This document shows, piece after piece, positions 27,944-36,972 of a DNA stretch of 64,000 bases. Every line of letters starts with the position of its first letter. Positions within the stretch are counted from its first letter, which is position 1. A program made the position numbers and the translations under genes. The notes below the pieces were generated by a model. That model was given only the letters and a program-made list of their open reading frames with translations, was not told the DNA's origin and ran no database searches. Source of the DNA: an uncultured Pseudomonadota bacterium (GTDB lineage: Bacteria; Pseudomonadota; Gammaproteobacteria; Methylococcales; Methylomonadaceae). The stretch covers positions 1 through 64,000 of the forward strand of contig CAIXED010000012.1 of NCBI GenBank assembly GCA_903918375.1, given 5' to 3'.

Positions 27944-28951
27944 ATGTTGAAATTAATTAAATCATTGTCACTAATACTGACAATTATTGGCTCTAGTTTT
28001 TGGGCTGTATTAGCAATTTACTTTGGTGATTCAAATAGCAATACTACCCAACTATTTATAGCGACCGCATTTGGCATTTTTGGCTTAGTAACACTAATTA
28101 GTTTAAAGTTTGTGCAATCGCGCAAACCCATTCTAGCGAGTTACTTTCTATTATTTACTGCCATATTGATTTGGTGGTTCACAGCAATAACCCCATCTAA
28201 CCAAAGACAATGGCAACCGGATGTAGCCCAACTAGCATTTGCTACTCGCAATGAAAACCTAATCACCATCAATAACATTCGTAACTTTGATTACCATAGC
28301 GAATTCGACTACTCACCTAGTTATTACAGTAAAACTTACGATTTAAATAAGCTTGAAGGCATTAGTTTATTTGCTATTTATTGGATGGGGCCAGCTATTG
28401 CTCATACTATTTTGAGTTTTAATTTTGGTGATAATAACCATCTAGCCATTTCGATAGAAGCCCGTAAAGAACAAGGGGAAGGCTATTCGACAATCAAAGG
28501 CTTTTTCAGACAATACGAACTGATTTATATCGTGGCCGACGAGCGCGATGTGATTCGTTTACGCACTAACTACCGTAAAGACCCCGTCGAAAACGCCTAT
28601 TTATACCCTCTACAGCTTAGCCCAGAGATTGCACGTCAAATATTCTTGGAATACATAAATAAAATCAATGACCTGCATGAAAAACCAAGTTTTTATAATA
28701 CTTTAATCAATAATTGCACCACAGAAGTTTGGTACAACACTCGAATAACAGCTAACCATTTACCATTTTCATGGAAAATTTTAGTCAGCGGTTATGTTCC
28801 AGAATATCTCTATGAATCCAATATTCTCGACACTAAAACGCCTTTTGAATATTTACAACAACAAGTCCATATTAATACTAAGGCGCATGCGGCAGATCAA
28901 GCTACGGATTTTTCCCGACTCATTCGGGTTGGTATTGAGAGCTTTCAATAA
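27944..28951 (+). CDS. DUF4105-family membrane protein
   Basis: Protein of about 335 residues with three or four N-terminal transmembrane helices (to about residue 95), followed by an extracytoplasmic DUF4105 domain (NITTINNIRN-like region, YDLNKLEGISLFAIYWMGP, AHTILSFNFGD, LAISIEARKEQGEGYS and NNCTTEVWY). The His near the start of AHTILSF and the Cys of NNCTTE match an NlpC/P60-like Cys-His arrangement, so a hydrolase or transferase acting at the membrane is plausible but unproven. The start is the ATG at 27944; the upstream TTG is less likely. It lies 49 nt behind bamE in the same direction. Confidence 0.75.
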   Translation: MLKLIKSLSLILTIIGSSFWAVLAIYFGDSNSNTTQLFIATAFGIFGLVTLISLKFVQSRKPILASYFLLFTAILIWWFTAITPSNQRQWQPDVAQLAFATRNENLITINNIRNFDYHSEFDYSPSYYSKTYDLNKLEGISLFAIYWMGPAIAHTILSFNFGDNNHLAISIEARKEQGEGYSTIKGFFRQYELIYIVADERDVIRLRTNYRKDPVENAYLYPLQLSPEIARQIFLEYINKINDLHEKPSFYNTLINNCTTEVWYNTRITANHLPFSWKILVSGYVPEYLYESNILDTKTPFEYLQQQVHINTKAHAADQATDFSRLIRVGIESFQ

Positions 28952-28957
28952 ACTAAA

Positions 28958-29016
28958 TCCAACCTCAGCAGTAATCGCTTTGACCTTGCAGTTAAGAGAA
29001 CGCTGCTGAAGTTGGA
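28958..29016. terminator. Inverted repeat between convergent DUF4105 and OmpA-type genes
   Basis: Fourteen-base arms TCCAACCTCAGCAG and CTGCTGAAGTTGGA with two mismatches and a 31-nt loop. There is no T-run on the plus strand and only a TTTTT before the stem on the minus strand. It probably helps separate the two convergent genes, but a classical intrinsic terminator is not shown. Confidence 0.4.
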
Positions 29017-29031
29017 AAAACTACCGTGTAC

Positions 29032-30093
29032 TTACATTTCTATCCAAATTAACTCAACACGACGGTTTTCTGATTTACCGGCCTCAGTTTTGTTATCCGC
29101 AATCGGCTGTCTTTCGCCATAAGCATGGGCAGTCAATTTATTGGTAACGCCTTTGTTTTTCAAATACTGCACCACAGAATTAGCGCGACGTTGCGATAGC
29201 TTCATATTGTAAGCATCGCTACCTTCGCTACTGGTGTGGCCTTGGACTTCAATTTCATTTTTTTGCGGATAAGCAATCAAATCAGCCGCGACACCATCTA
29301 ACAATTCTTTAGCATTCAAGCCCAATTCAGCTGAATCGTATTTAAAGTGTTCGCCTTTCAGCACTAATTTAACTGCACAACCTTTGCTATTAACTAAGCT
29401 GCCTTTAACCGTTTTCGGGCATTGATCAGCACAATCATTAACGCCATCAGCATCAGAATCGCGACTAGCACAATCATCAACTGGCGCGACAGAAACTGGT
29501 GCCACTCTAGCTCTTGGCTCGGCTTTTACCTCGGCATATTTCGGTTTATCGCCAAACGGAATTACCACCCCAAGATTGACAGTCATATCATGAAACTCAT
29601 CAGTACCTGGCTGAACTTGAGCGCTCAGATTATTGTTGTAACGGTAACGAACATCACTGCGAATCAACAAATTATCATTAAGCTCATAGCTAACACCTAA
29701 ACCCGCCTCACCAATAAAGCCGATACCACAGTTCGCTGAAACACAGGTATTCATACCACCCAAACCCACCACCGCATAAGGTGAAAATTTGTCGCGAAAT
29801 AAGTAATACTGGACATCTGCACTACCACCCAGTAAATCCCAGGAACCATTATTACCGTTAAAACCTTGATAAAAGCCTTTCAATTCGAGATTAAAATGCT
29901 CATCAATCATTTTACCAACACCTAAACCACCGCCCCAGCCATCGCTAGCTTGGCGGTCACCACCGGTATTGAGATAGGAAGCAAAAGGCGCGACGTACCA
30001 ACGGTTATCTTGCAACGACTGATCGGCCTGCGCCAACGGCAGAAAACTTGCACCGATTAATGAGGCAATGATGAGCGGTGTATGTTTTAGCAT
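29032..30093 (-). CDS. OmpA-family outer-membrane protein with calcium-type linker
   Basis: Outer-membrane protein of 353 residues. The signal peptide ends at PLAQADQ. An eight-strand OmpA-like beta-barrel follows (about 25-200), then a thrombospondin type 3-like Asp-rich linker (RDSDADGVNDCADQCPKTV) with paired Cys, then a C-terminal OmpA peptidoglycan-binding domain (IEVQGHTSSEGSDAYNMKLS, QRRANSVVQYLKNKG, ENRRVELIW). The start is set at 30093, where AAGGAATTC lies at proper spacing; the longer frame up to 30189 has no export signal at its start. It links the outer membrane to the cell wall. Confidence 0.88.
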   Translation of the reverse strand: MLKHTPLIIASLIGASFLPLAQADQSLQDNRWYVAPFASYLNTGGDRQASDGWGGGLGVGKMIDEHFNLELKGFYQGFNGNNGSWDLLGGSADVQYYLFRDKFSPYAVVGLGGMNTCVSANCGIGFIGEAGLGVSYELNDNLLIRSDVRYRYNNNLSAQVQPGTDEFHDMTVNLGVVIPFGDKPKYAEVKAEPRARVAPVSVAPVDDCASRDSDADGVNDCADQCPKTVKGSLVNSKGCAVKLVLKGEHFKYDSAELGLNAKELLDGVAADLIAYPQKNEIEVQGHTSSEGSDAYNMKLSQRRANSVVQYLKNKGVTNKLTAHAYGERQPIADNKTEAGKSENRRVELIWIEM

Positions 30094-30242
30094 GGTGAAT
30101 TCCTTTTTAAGTTTAAAAATATTGCAACAAGCGCAAGTTTTAAGTTTAATGACCGGATTAATCACCCGTCTGTTCACTAGCCCACACATACATTTTCAGC
30201 CCCTAATACTAGAAAGCTATCGGACTGTAAAAATTAGAAACC

Positions 30243-30488
30243 ATGTACGAAGACGAGCCCAACAAATACTTTTTAAAGGCAATTCTACTTATCCTAGGAT
30301 TAGCTATGCTGTATTTCTCTTTTGATCAACTAATAAACATCAAAGAATATCAACCCAATTTCAAAGGAAGAGGTGGCTTGATAACTTATATATTGTTCAA
30401 CACTTTTGGCCCTTTCGGAGAACCATTTTTTAATTTATTTGGATCTTTTTTCTTTATTTATATAGCAATCAAAGCACCAACAAAATAG
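30243..30488 (+). CDS. Small membrane protein, hypothetical
   Basis: Frame of 81 residues with two hydrophobic helices (about 10-30 and 60-78) joined by a polar loop (QPNFKGRGG). I do not recognise a family. No strong ribosome site precedes the ATG. Support is limited to its length, its two clean helices, and the fact that the opposite strand has no competing gene here. It lies between the divergently read OmpA-type gene and the kinase gene. Confidence 0.4.
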   Translation: MYEDEPNKYFLKAILLILGLAMLYFSFDQLINIKEYQPNFKGRGGLITYILFNTFGPFGEPFFNLFGSFFFIYIAIKAPTK

Positions 30489-30534
30489 ATAGCAGATCAA
30501 TAAAAATTATCAATACTGATTTACCAAATAACAA

Positions 30535-31476
30535 ATGCACAAATCCAATCAACCCCCAGTCATCCACCTAGACCTACTCTGCATCGGCCACGCCAGTTAC
30601 GACCAAGTATTCAGCATCCCTCATCACCCAGCTAGTGACGAAAAAATGCTGGCAGATAACTTACTAAGTTGCGGTGGGGGGCCAGCAGCGAATGCGGCAG
30701 TAACTGCGGCAAAACTGGGTTTTAAAGCTGGATTCTGCGGTTATTTAGGCAATGATAGCTACGGTGACAGTCATTTATCAGAACTACGGGCTCACGACAT
30801 TAACACCCAGTTAATCAAACGCGGTAACTCCCCTACGCCATTATCAGTAGTATTGGTGAAACCCAACGGCGACCGCGCTTTGATCAATTACAAAGGCAAT
30901 ACCCAAACCTTGGCTGCCGATAGTGTCGATTTTTCCTCAGTCAAAACCAAAACTTTATTGTTCGACGGCCACGAAGCCCCACTATCGCTGAGCGCTCTGC
31001 AACAAGCCCATCTAAAATCCGTACCCAGCGTGTTAGATGCTGGCTCCTTACATGACGGCACTTTGAGCTTGATGAGCCGCGTTGATTATTTAGTCTGTTC
31101 GGAAAAATTCGCTATTCAATACGCAGGCAATCCACAAACCGCATTAAGCCAATTAGCAGCAGTTGCGCCTTGGGTGGTAATTACACTGGGTGAACATGGC
31201 TTGATTTGGCAACATGGCCAAGAGACAGGAAAACTAAATGCGCCTACCATTCAAGCCGTCGATACCACGGGCGCTGGTGATGCCTTTCATGGTGCATTTG
31301 CGGCTGGATTAGCAACCAATATGGATTGGCAGGATTTACTGTATTACGCTAGCGCAGCTGGGGCGTTTTGTTGTACCAAACTCGGTGCTAGAACCAGCTT
31401 AGCGAGTCGTGAACAACATGACCAATTGCTGAATAGTTGGCGAGAAATAATCGAACCCAATAGGCTTAATACCTAA
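30535..31476 (+). CDS. PfkB/ribokinase-family sugar kinase
   Basis: ATP-dependent carbohydrate or nucleoside kinase of 313 residues. The N-terminal PfkB signature appears as LSCGGGPAANAAVTAAKLGF, and the C-terminal signature with the catalytic base is DTTGAGDAFHGAFAAGL. The ATP-site neighbourhood VVITLGEHGLIWQ is also present. The substrate cannot be assigned; ribokinase-like sugars are most likely. It appears to be a single-gene unit, followed by an inverted repeat at 31521-31554 that faces the next gene. Confidence 0.85.
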   Translation: MHKSNQPPVIHLDLLCIGHASYDQVFSIPHHPASDEKMLADNLLSCGGGPAANAAVTAAKLGFKAGFCGYLGNDSYGDSHLSELRAHDINTQLIKRGNSPTPLSVVLVKPNGDRALINYKGNTQTLAADSVDFSSVKTKTLLFDGHEAPLSLSALQQAHLKSVPSVLDAGSLHDGTLSLMSRVDYLVCSEKFAIQYAGNPQTALSQLAAVAPWVVITLGEHGLIWQHGQETGKLNAPTIQAVDTTGAGDAFHGAFAAGLATNMDWQDLLYYASAAGAFCCTKLGARTSLASREQHDQLLNSWREIIEPNRLNT

Positions 31477-31520
31477 AGAAGTTTTTTTATACCCTCATTG
31501 ATGGTCAATTGAAGTAAAAA

Positions 31521-31554
31521 TACCCCGTCATAAAATCGTTTATTTAACGGGGTA
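31521..31554. terminator. Terminator-like hairpin between the PfkB kinase and a small minus-strand gene
   Basis: Stem TACCCCGT / ACGGGGTA of eight base pairs with an 18-nt AT-rich loop, between convergent genes. On the minus strand the stem is followed by TTTTTAC, so it may stop transcription of the 111-residue gene; on the plus strand no U-run follows. Confidence 0.55.
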
Positions 31555-31567
31555 ATAACAAAAGCGA

Positions 31568-31903
31568 TTACTTTTCGTCTAGCGTTTGGTTTTGCTCAGC
31601 ATCAGACGATTCATTATTACTGACATTCTCGGCAATAACTTTCAAGCCAACTTGTGCCGCATTTTCAAAATGATTAATCACATGACCTCGCAACTCATCT
31701 ATTTGCTGTAATGCATACTGAAGCGATGGAAAAACTGCCGGCATCATATGAACCGCGCCATCGGTAGCTAAAAATCCGGTTTGAACAGCGACACCAGCAG
31801 CAACGGTTTCAATCAAAAATATACTTTGCCCCTGAATACTTTGATTTTGTTCATCTGCTACTGAATTTTCTAATTCATCGGTAGTTTTTGTATCTTCACT
31901 CAT
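31568..31903 (-). CDS. Hypothetical protein, 111 residues
   Basis: Small soluble protein with an acidic, low-complexity N-terminus (about 1-25) and C-terminus (about 93-111), and a folded centre containing SIFLIETVAAGVAVQTGFLA and YALQQIDELRGHVINHF, probably a beta strand followed by a long amphipathic helix. AAAGGATC precedes the start at a proper distance, which supports it as a real gene. I do not recognise a family. It stands alone between the kinase and the LysR-type regulator. Confidence 0.6.
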   Translation of the reverse strand: MSEDTKTTDELENSVADEQNQSIQGQSIFLIETVAAGVAVQTGFLATDGAVHMMPAVFPSLQYALQQIDELRGHVINHFENAAQVGLKVIAENVSNNESSDAEQNQTLDEK

Positions 31904-31997
31904 CTAAATGATCCTTTGGTTTTGAACAAAAAATCATTTTAACAGCTCTTGATGACAGACCTAAATCAACTTCTTGATAGTTAGCATAAAACATGCT

Positions 31998-32882
31998 CTA
32001 ACGTTCAAAATACCCCAACATAAAATCAACAAACGCGGTTAATTTGGCGGGGTAATATCGACGCTGTAAGTAAGTAGCGTAAATTGCCAAAGCTGGGCGA
32101 TGATAATCACGCAAAATTTCAACTAACTCACCGCTTTTCAGATACGGCGCAACCGACAATTTCGGCGCACGCACAATCCCCATCCCCATCGCCGCCGCTT
32201 CCGACAAAACTCGCCCATTATTGGATGCCATTTGCCAATCGACCTGAACTTTTTTCACATCGCCACCAACATTAAATAACCAATCATCACCATGCGGAGT
32301 ATCGACATAATGCAAACAACGATGCTTGGCTAATTCATCAATCGTTTCTGGAATACCGGTTTCTTCCAGATAGCGCGGTGAGGCATAGGTACAAAGTTCG
32401 GTTTCTGCCACTTTACGCGCCACCACACCAGGGTCTAGTACATCAGTAACTAACAAGGAAATATCAAAACTACCAATTCGCAAATTGGGCGGTTTGTTAT
32501 CCAAAGTCATCAACACTTTGACTTCGGGATATTGCTGCAAAAATTGCTCAATCACCGGCACCATATACATACCACCAAAATCTATCGGGGCGCTGATATT
32601 GATATGGCCTTTAATGCGTTCTGACATCTGTACGGTTGAAGCCTCCAAATCGGCTAAATCTTCCAGCAATTGCCGACTGCGGTTGTAATAAGCTTCACCA
32701 GCGCTGGTCAGGCTCAAACTACGAGTAGTTCGATTGAGCAACATCACGCCCAGCGAGGCTTCCAACTGCGCCATGTATTTGCTAATCATCATGTTCGAGC
32801 ATTTCAGCTCTTTAGCCACCGCTGAAAAAGTACCCAGCTCGACGATACGGCAAAACACTTGCATGTTGTTAAACTTATCCAT
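31998..32882 (-). CDS. LysR-family transcriptional regulator
   Basis: LysR-type regulator of 294 residues. The N-terminal winged helix reads MQVFCRIVELGTFSAVAKEL followed by MISKYMAQLEASLGVMLLNR. The C-terminal half is a periplasmic-binding-protein-like effector domain. It belongs to the CrgA/AaeR-like subgroup by its TSAGEAYYNRSRQLLEDLAD pattern. It is transcribed away from the carbonic anhydrase gene across a 160-bp gap with two overlapping inverted repeats (32894-32926), so it may regulate itself and that gene. The effector is unknown. Confidence 0.88.
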   Translation of the reverse strand: MDKFNNMQVFCRIVELGTFSAVAKELKCSNMMISKYMAQLEASLGVMLLNRTTRSLSLTSAGEAYYNRSRQLLEDLADLEASTVQMSERIKGHINISAPIDFGGMYMVPVIEQFLQQYPEVKVLMTLDNKPPNLRIGSFDISLLVTDVLDPGVVARKVAETELCTYASPRYLEETGIPETIDELAKHRCLHYVDTPHGDDWLFNVGGDVKKVQVDWQMASNNGRVLSEAAAMGMGIVRAPKLSVAPYLKSGELVEILRDYHRPALAIYATYLQRRYYPAKLTAFVDFMLGYFER

Positions 32883-32893
32883 GGGTCATCATC

Positions 32894-32926
32894 AAATATA
32901 AACTATAGGTTTATATTTTATAAACC
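32894..32926. promoter_or_regulatory. Overlapping inverted repeats in the LysR / carbonic anhydrase gap (candidate operator)
   Basis: A perfect 10-bp inverted repeat AAATATAAAC-TATAG-GTTTATATTT (32894-32918) overlaps a second one, GGTTTATA-TTT-TATAAACC (32908-32926). They lie 12 bp from the LysR start and about 10 bp upstream of a predicted promoter (-35 TTTAAA at 32937-32942, 17-bp spacer, -10 TACAAT at 32960-32965) for the carbonic anhydrase gene. The layout suits a LysR-type activator site. Confidence 0.55.
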
Positions 32927-32989
32927 ATAAACACTCTTTAAACCAGAAAAACATGTCGCTACAATGCGCGACGGAGATAGTCGTAACAC

Positions 32990-33025
32990 CGTCTGCTTTT
33001 ACTGTTTAAAATCAGACGTTTTTTT
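32990..33025 (+). promoter_or_regulatory. Intrinsic terminator in the 5' leader of the carbonic anhydrase gene (attenuator candidate)
   Basis: Stem CGTCTG...CAGACG, extended by TTTTA/TAAAA across one mismatch, followed by seven T. It ends about 17 nt before the carbonic anhydrase start, so it falls inside that gene's own leader, downstream of the predicted promoter. A short upstream CGG (near 32972) could pair with CCG (32989-32991) as a weak competing stem. This suggests attenuation, but no known riboswitch class is recognised. Confidence 0.5.
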
Positions 33026-33042
33026 AACCAACAGAGGTCCTT

Positions 33043-33621
33043 ATGAGCAAAATCCTAAACGAAGTATTACTCGCTAACCGTGGTTACGTTGCCAGCTTCA
33101 CCAAAGGCGACTTGGCTATGCCACCTGCACGCCAATTTGCAATTTTGACTTGTATGGATGCTCGTTTAGATCCAGCTAAATACGCTGGTTTATCAGAAGG
33201 CGATGCTCACGTTATCCGTAACGCTGGCGGCCGTGCTAGCGATGACGCGATTCGTTCATTGGTGATTTCTTACAAATTATTAGGCACTAAAGAATGGTTC
33301 GTGATTCACCACACCGATTGCGGTATGGAAACTTTCACCAACGACATCATGAGCGACTTGTTGGCAAGCAGCTTAAAAACCTCTAGCGTTGACGCGACAG
33401 GCTGGCACGACAACAACGCAGGCCCAGGTTCAACCGATGGCAAATACATCAACTGGTTAACCATTAAAAACCAAGCAGAAAGCGTATTAGAAGACGTCAA
33501 ACGCATTAAAGCTAACTCATTAGTGCCAAGCGATATTCCAGTTTACGGTTATGTTTATGACGTAAAAACTGGCAGCTTGATTGAAGTACCTGAAGCAACT
33601 GAAGCCGGTAAAGCTAGCTAA
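33043..33621 (+). CDS. Beta-class carbonic anhydrase
   Basis: Cytoplasmic zinc enzyme of 192 residues that interconverts CO2 and bicarbonate. Zinc ligands are Cys37 (in TCMDARLDP, with the Asp39-Arg41 dyad), His90 and Cys93 (in HHTDCGM). The [16 protein letters not shown] segment is typical of the small beta class. AGAGGTCC precedes the ATG. The strong codon bias and a dedicated leader with a terminator suggest high, regulated expression. It is divergent from a LysR regulator. Confidence 0.92.
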   Translation: MSKILNEVLLANRGYVASFTKGDLAMPPARQFAILTCMDARLDPAKYAGLSEGDAHVIRNAGGRASDDAIRSLVISYKLLGTKEWFVIHHTDCGMETFTNDIMSDLLASSLKTSSVDATGWHDNNAGPGSTDGKYINWLTIKNQAESVLEDVKRIKANSLVPSDIPVYGYVYDVKTGSLIEVPEATEAGKAS

Positions 33622-33636
33622 GTTGTTGGCTTGAAG

Positions 33637-33663
33637 ATTGGGTTGGTCACACGCCAACCCAAT
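33637..33663. terminator. Terminator hairpin between carbonic anhydrase and kdsB
   Basis: Perfect 10-bp stem ATTGGGTTGG / CCAACCCAAT with a 7-nt loop between convergent genes. Weak T-content (TATT) follows on the plus strand. Confidence 0.65.
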
Positions 33664-33674
33664 TATTCGGCTAA

Positions 33675-34439
33675 TTAAGACGCCAAACGCCGCGTCACTC
33701 TCAACAAATCTTCCGCAGTATCAACACCCGCCTCCGGTGTTTTCTCAACCACTTTCACCAGCACTTTTTCACCGTGCCATAGTATCCGTAATTGTTCCAA
33801 CGACTCGACGCTTTCCAATGGTGACGGCTGCCAATTGCAGTAATCTTGCAAAAAACTGACTCGGTAAGCGTACATACCAATATGGCGTAAATGCGGCAAG
33901 CTGGCGGTTTGAGGATTGTAATTATGAGGAAAACTAGCTCTATCCCAAGGTATCGCGGCACGGCTGAAATACAAGGCATAGCCGTTTTTATCCAGCACCA
34001 CTTTCACCGCATTGGGATTAAACACTTCCTCGGCATCGTGAATTTTAGCGGCTAAAGTCGCAATCCCCGCTTGCGATTGACTGGCCAAGGCTTCAGCGGC
34101 ATCGCGAATATACGCCGGTGGAATTAACGGCTCATCACCTTGCAAATTCACCACGATAGTCTCAGCCGACCAACCCAAAATCTGCGCCACTTCTGCTAAA
34201 CGCTCGGTGCCGGATTGGTGATTGGGATTGGTCATCACCGCTTGAATACCCAACGCCGTCACGGTATCGAAAATGCGTTGATCATCAGTAGCGACGACCA
34301 CTTGCTCGGCATCGGCTTCTAAAGCCCGTTGACAGACATGGGCAATCATCGGTTTGCCAGCAATGTCTAACAACGGCTTGCCCGGTAAGCGGGTTGAGGC
34401 GTAGCGAGCGGGAATCACGACTTTAAAGGCAGTTTTCAT
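33675..34439 (-). CDS. kdsB: 3-deoxy-manno-octulosonate cytidylyltransferase (CMP-Kdo synthetase)
   Basis: Activates Kdo with CTP for lipopolysaccharide inner-core synthesis. The 254 residues start [20 protein letters not shown], the nucleotide-binding loop, and include [20 protein letters not shown] and the metal-binding Asp of [10 protein letters not shown]. Its start overlaps the ycaR stop by a base. It is the last gene of the exbB-exbD-lpxK-ycaR-kdsB operon, which joins lipid A/Kdo synthesis with membrane energisation. Confidence 0.95.
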   Translation of the reverse strand: MKTAFKVVIPARYASTRLPGKPLLDIAGKPMIAHVCQRALEADAEQVVVATDDQRIFDTVTALGIQAVMTNPNHQSGTERLAEVAQILGWSAETIVVNLQGDEPLIPPAYIRDAAEALASQSQAGIATLAAKIHDAEEVFNPNAVKVVLDKNGYALYFSRAAIPWDRASFPHNYNPQTASLPHLRHIGMYAYRVSFLQDYCNWQPSPLESVESLEQLRILWHGEKVLVKVVEKTPEAGVDTAEDLLRVTRRLAS

Positions 34440-34627
34440 TAGCGATAAGCTTCGGTTTCTTCAAAACTCAATTGGCGGGCATCATCTTCTAACATCACCG
34501 GAATCGAGTCGCGAATTGGGAAGGCTAGTTTGTCGGCTTTGCAGATCAATTCTTGCTTGGCGCTGTCATAAACCAAAGTGCTTTTGCAAATTGGGCAAGC
34601 CAAAATATCGAGTAATTTTTTATCCAT
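34439..34627 (-). CDS. ycaR: Trm112-family small protein YcaR
   Basis: Small protein of 62 residues in the Trm112/UPF0434 family. It has a CPIC pair near the N-terminus ([13 protein letters not shown]) and the C-terminal [18 protein letters not shown] motif. The distal Cys pair of zinc-binding Trm112 proteins is reduced, with a single Cys in ELICKADK. It lies between lpxK and kdsB, its usual place, overlapping lpxK by eight bases. Its job is not well defined; a link to lipopolysaccharide synthesis is implied by position. Confidence 0.9.
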   Translation of the reverse strand: MDKKLLDILACPICKSTLVYDSAKQELICKADKLAFPIRDSIPVMLEDDARQLSFEETEAYR

Positions 34628-35630
34628 GAGATTTCTGTTTTAGTAGAGTTAATAGTTGTTGGGAAAAGGCTGCCGGCAATTGCGCGGTGACCGGTAAATA
34701 CCAAAAATTGGCTTGAGCAAATTTGACGCATTTCACCGCGTCTTTTTCGGTCATTAACAACGGTTGGTCGTGGTTAAATTGCAAATCGTCGGCAGTAAAA
34801 ACGTAATGATCGGGAAAGGGATGATTTTCAGCTTCAATCCCAGCGGCTTTGATTTGGGCGAAAAATCGCTTGGGGTTGCCTATCGCAGCGAGCGCATGAC
34901 AGGCTGTTCGTTGGAAATAACTGGCTGGTTGTTGTTCACCCGTTAGCAGATTGACCCAAGTTTGACCTTGGCATTGCATGGCGAACTCGCCTTCCTGTAA
35001 CTGTTTGCCACCATTGACGACTACAAAATCAACCTCTTCTATCCGCGTTTGCGGTTCGCGTAATGGCCCAGATGGTAGGCAATAGCCATTGCCAAAACGT
35101 CTGTCACCATCAATCACCACGATTTCAATATCACGACGCAAGGCATAATGCTGTAGGCCGTCGTCAGAAACAATCACATCGCAATAATGATTAGCCAGCA
35201 AGTGCTTGGCAGCTTCGACGCGTTTCACACCGACAGCCACCGGACAAGCGCAGCGTTTGGCTAATAATACCGCTTCATCGCCGACTAAAGCCGTGTCGCT
35301 ATCGGTAGTCACCGTTTGCGGGATTTGATTCGCTTCGCCGCTGTAACCGCGACTAATCACCCCAGGGTTGTAACCGTTGTCTTTCAGCCATTGCACCAAA
35401 TGAATCACCAACGGAGTTTTGCCAGTGCCGCCGACGGTAATATTGCCGACGATAATCACCGGCACCGGTAATTTGGTACGCTTGAAAATGCCGATGTTGT
35501 ATAAAAAACGTCTAAAGCGAATCACATCAACGTAAATCATCGACCAAGGCATCATCCAGCCAGACACATACAAATCCTTGTACCAAAGCACTTGTAACCA
35601 TTCAGCTATTTTTCTTTTCATCGGCGTCAT
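34620..35630 (-). CDS. lpxK: Tetraacyldisaccharide 4'-kinase
   Basis: Inner-membrane kinase that phosphorylates the 4'-position of the lipid A precursor. The 336 residues include an N-terminal membrane-associated helix, the P-loop [18 protein letters not shown], and the family motifs [31 protein letters not shown] and [12 protein letters not shown]. Its start overlaps exbD by four bases, so translation is coupled. It belongs to the conserved exbB-exbD-lpxK-ycaR-kdsB operon. Confidence 0.93.
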   Translation of the reverse strand: MTPMKRKIAEWLQVLWYKDLYVSGWMMPWSMIYVDVIRFRRFLYNIGIFKRTKLPVPVIIVGNITVGGTGKTPLVIHLVQWLKDNGYNPGVISRGYSGEANQIPQTVTTDSDTALVGDEAVLLAKRCACPVAVGVKRVEAAKHLLANHYCDVIVSDDGLQHYALRRDIEIVVIDGDRRFGNGYCLPSGPLREPQTRIEEVDFVVVNGGKQLQEGEFAMQCQGQTWVNLLTGEQQPASYFQRTACHALAAIGNPKRFFAQIKAAGIEAENHPFPDHYVFTADDLQFNHDQPLLMTEKDAVKCVKFAQANFWYLPVTAQLPAAFSQQLLTLLKQKSHG

Positions 35631-36061
35631 GGTTGCTCCGGTGGATCAATGGCAAAACTTAAGTGATGAAAACCCAGTTGATTAGCAACATCCAAGGCGC
35701 TGACTACCGCTTGATGCTGGGCTTTACCATCGGCGTTGATAATCAACGGTAATTGGCGAGTAGCAATAGTTTGCTGAGCCAAAGCGGCTTTTAAACCGTC
35801 TAAATTCGGATTAGCCAAAGCCAAGGCTTTGCCATCAGCGCCGGTTAATGAATAAGCACCATTGGCATCAATAAACAGATTAAGCGCTTGATTTTCTTGC
35901 GTGGTTTCGCTACCCGTGGCTTCCGGCAAATTGATTTTTAATTCGCTGTGATGACGAAAAGTAGTGGCAACCATAAAGAAAAACAGCAACACCAACAACA
36001 CATCAATCATCGGAATCAAGCCGATTTCCACCGATGAGCGGCGTTTACGACGAAACTCCAT
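35627..36061 (-). CDS. exbD: ExbD/TolR-family biopolymer transport protein
   Basis: Proton-channel partner of ExbB, 144 residues. A short cytoplasmic N-terminus precedes one transmembrane helix containing the essential Asp (IGLIPMIDVLLVLLFFFMVA), and then a periplasmic domain. It would harness the proton gradient for TonB or Tol. It sits one base from exbB and overlaps lpxK, where a lipid A function is enriched, so this pair may power a system other than classical iron uptake. Confidence 0.9.
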   Translation of the reverse strand: MEFRRKRRSSVEIGLIPMIDVLLVLLFFFMVATTFRHHSELKINLPEATGSETTQENQALNLFIDANGAYSLTGADGKALALANPNLDGLKAALAQQTIATRQLPLIINADGKAQHQAVVSALDVANQLGFHHLSFAIDPPEQP

Positions 36062-36675
36062 TAGATGCTCTCTCTGTCGCCTTGCATGATGTCGATCAGA
36101 CGCAAGGCATTTTCTTCCATATGCACCACATGATCATCGACCAAGCGTTCAAAATAGCGATGAAAAAACAGGCTAGGAATCGCTACCGTTAAGCCAGACG
36201 CGGTACAAATCAAGGCTTCGGAAATGCCATTGCTCAAGACAGCCGGATCGCCCATGCCGCCAATCGCAAGGTCTGAAAACACCCGAATAATGCCATCAAC
36301 GGTGCCTAATAAACCTAATAAGGGCGTGATGGAAGCGATGCTGCCTAAAGCATTTAGATAGCGTTCCAGTTCGTGAGCGACTTGTCTACCGACTTCTTCG
36401 ATGCTGACTTTCATCATTTCGCGGCCATATTTGCGGTTCAGCAACCCAGCAGCCAAAATCCGACCGAGTGGCGAACTGACTTTAATCCGTCTAATCGCGG
36501 CGTCGTCGAGTTTATTATCACGGTGCAATTGCCAAATATGCGCCATTAAATCGGCAGGGATGATTTTTTTACGCTGTAACGACCAAAGCCGCTCGCCGAT
36601 AATCGCCATCGCAACAATCGATGACAAAATGATGGGAAACATCATCCAACCGCCGTTTTTTATAACCTCAAACAC
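36061..36675 (-). CDS. exbB: MotA/TolQ/ExbB-family proton channel protein
   Basis: Inner-membrane protein of 204 residues with three transmembrane helices. The first is near the N-terminus; the MotA/TolQ signature LGSIASITPLLGLLGTVDGII marks the second and GISEALICTASGLTVAIPSL the third. It forms the ring around the ExbD dimer. The start is a GTG at 36675 with AAGGA upstream; no better ATG is available. First gene of the operon. Confidence 0.9.
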   Translation of the reverse strand: MFEVIKNGGWMMFPIILSSIVAMAIIGERLWSLQRKKIIPADLMAHIWQLHRDNKLDDAAIRRIKVSSPLGRILAAGLLNRKYGREMMKVSIEEVGRQVAHELERYLNALGSIASITPLLGLLGTVDGIIRVFSDLAIGGMGDPAVLSNGISEALICTASGLTVAIPSLFFHRYFERLVDDHVVHMEENALRLIDIMQGDRESI

Positions 36676-36852
36676 CTATCAGTTCCTTAATTTTGGGGAC
36701 AGGTCGGGATTTTACCGCAATGTGGTGGGATTTTGCCGATTCGTGGCGGTTTGGAGAAGGTGGCATCGGATGAGGCCACCCTGTAAAGCAAAAAACTAAC
36801 TGATGTAACGCAATAACAGTTGTTCAATACAATCATCATTTCTGATTAGCTT

Positions 36853-36925
36853 CGTCATTACCGCAAAGGCGGGAATCTAGGTGATAAGCCTCGAGGTCTG
36901 GATTCCCGCCTTCGCGGGAATGACG
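36853..36925. repeat. REP-like intergenic inverted repeat
   Basis: Arms of about 25 nt (CGTCATTACCGCAAAGGCGG continuing GAATC at 36853-36877, and its near complement at 36901-36925, ending CGGGAATGACG) around a 23-nt centre. The sequence GATTCCCGCCTTCGCGGG is a widely dispersed extragenic palindrome in many proteobacterial genomes. It lies between exbB and galU. The remaining 297 bp of the gap hold a small GGTGGC/GCCACC hairpin and nothing else recognisable. Confidence 0.7.
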
Positions 36926-36972
36926 GCAACATCCGAGAATGACTGCAATTTATGCGTAATATCAGAAACTAA

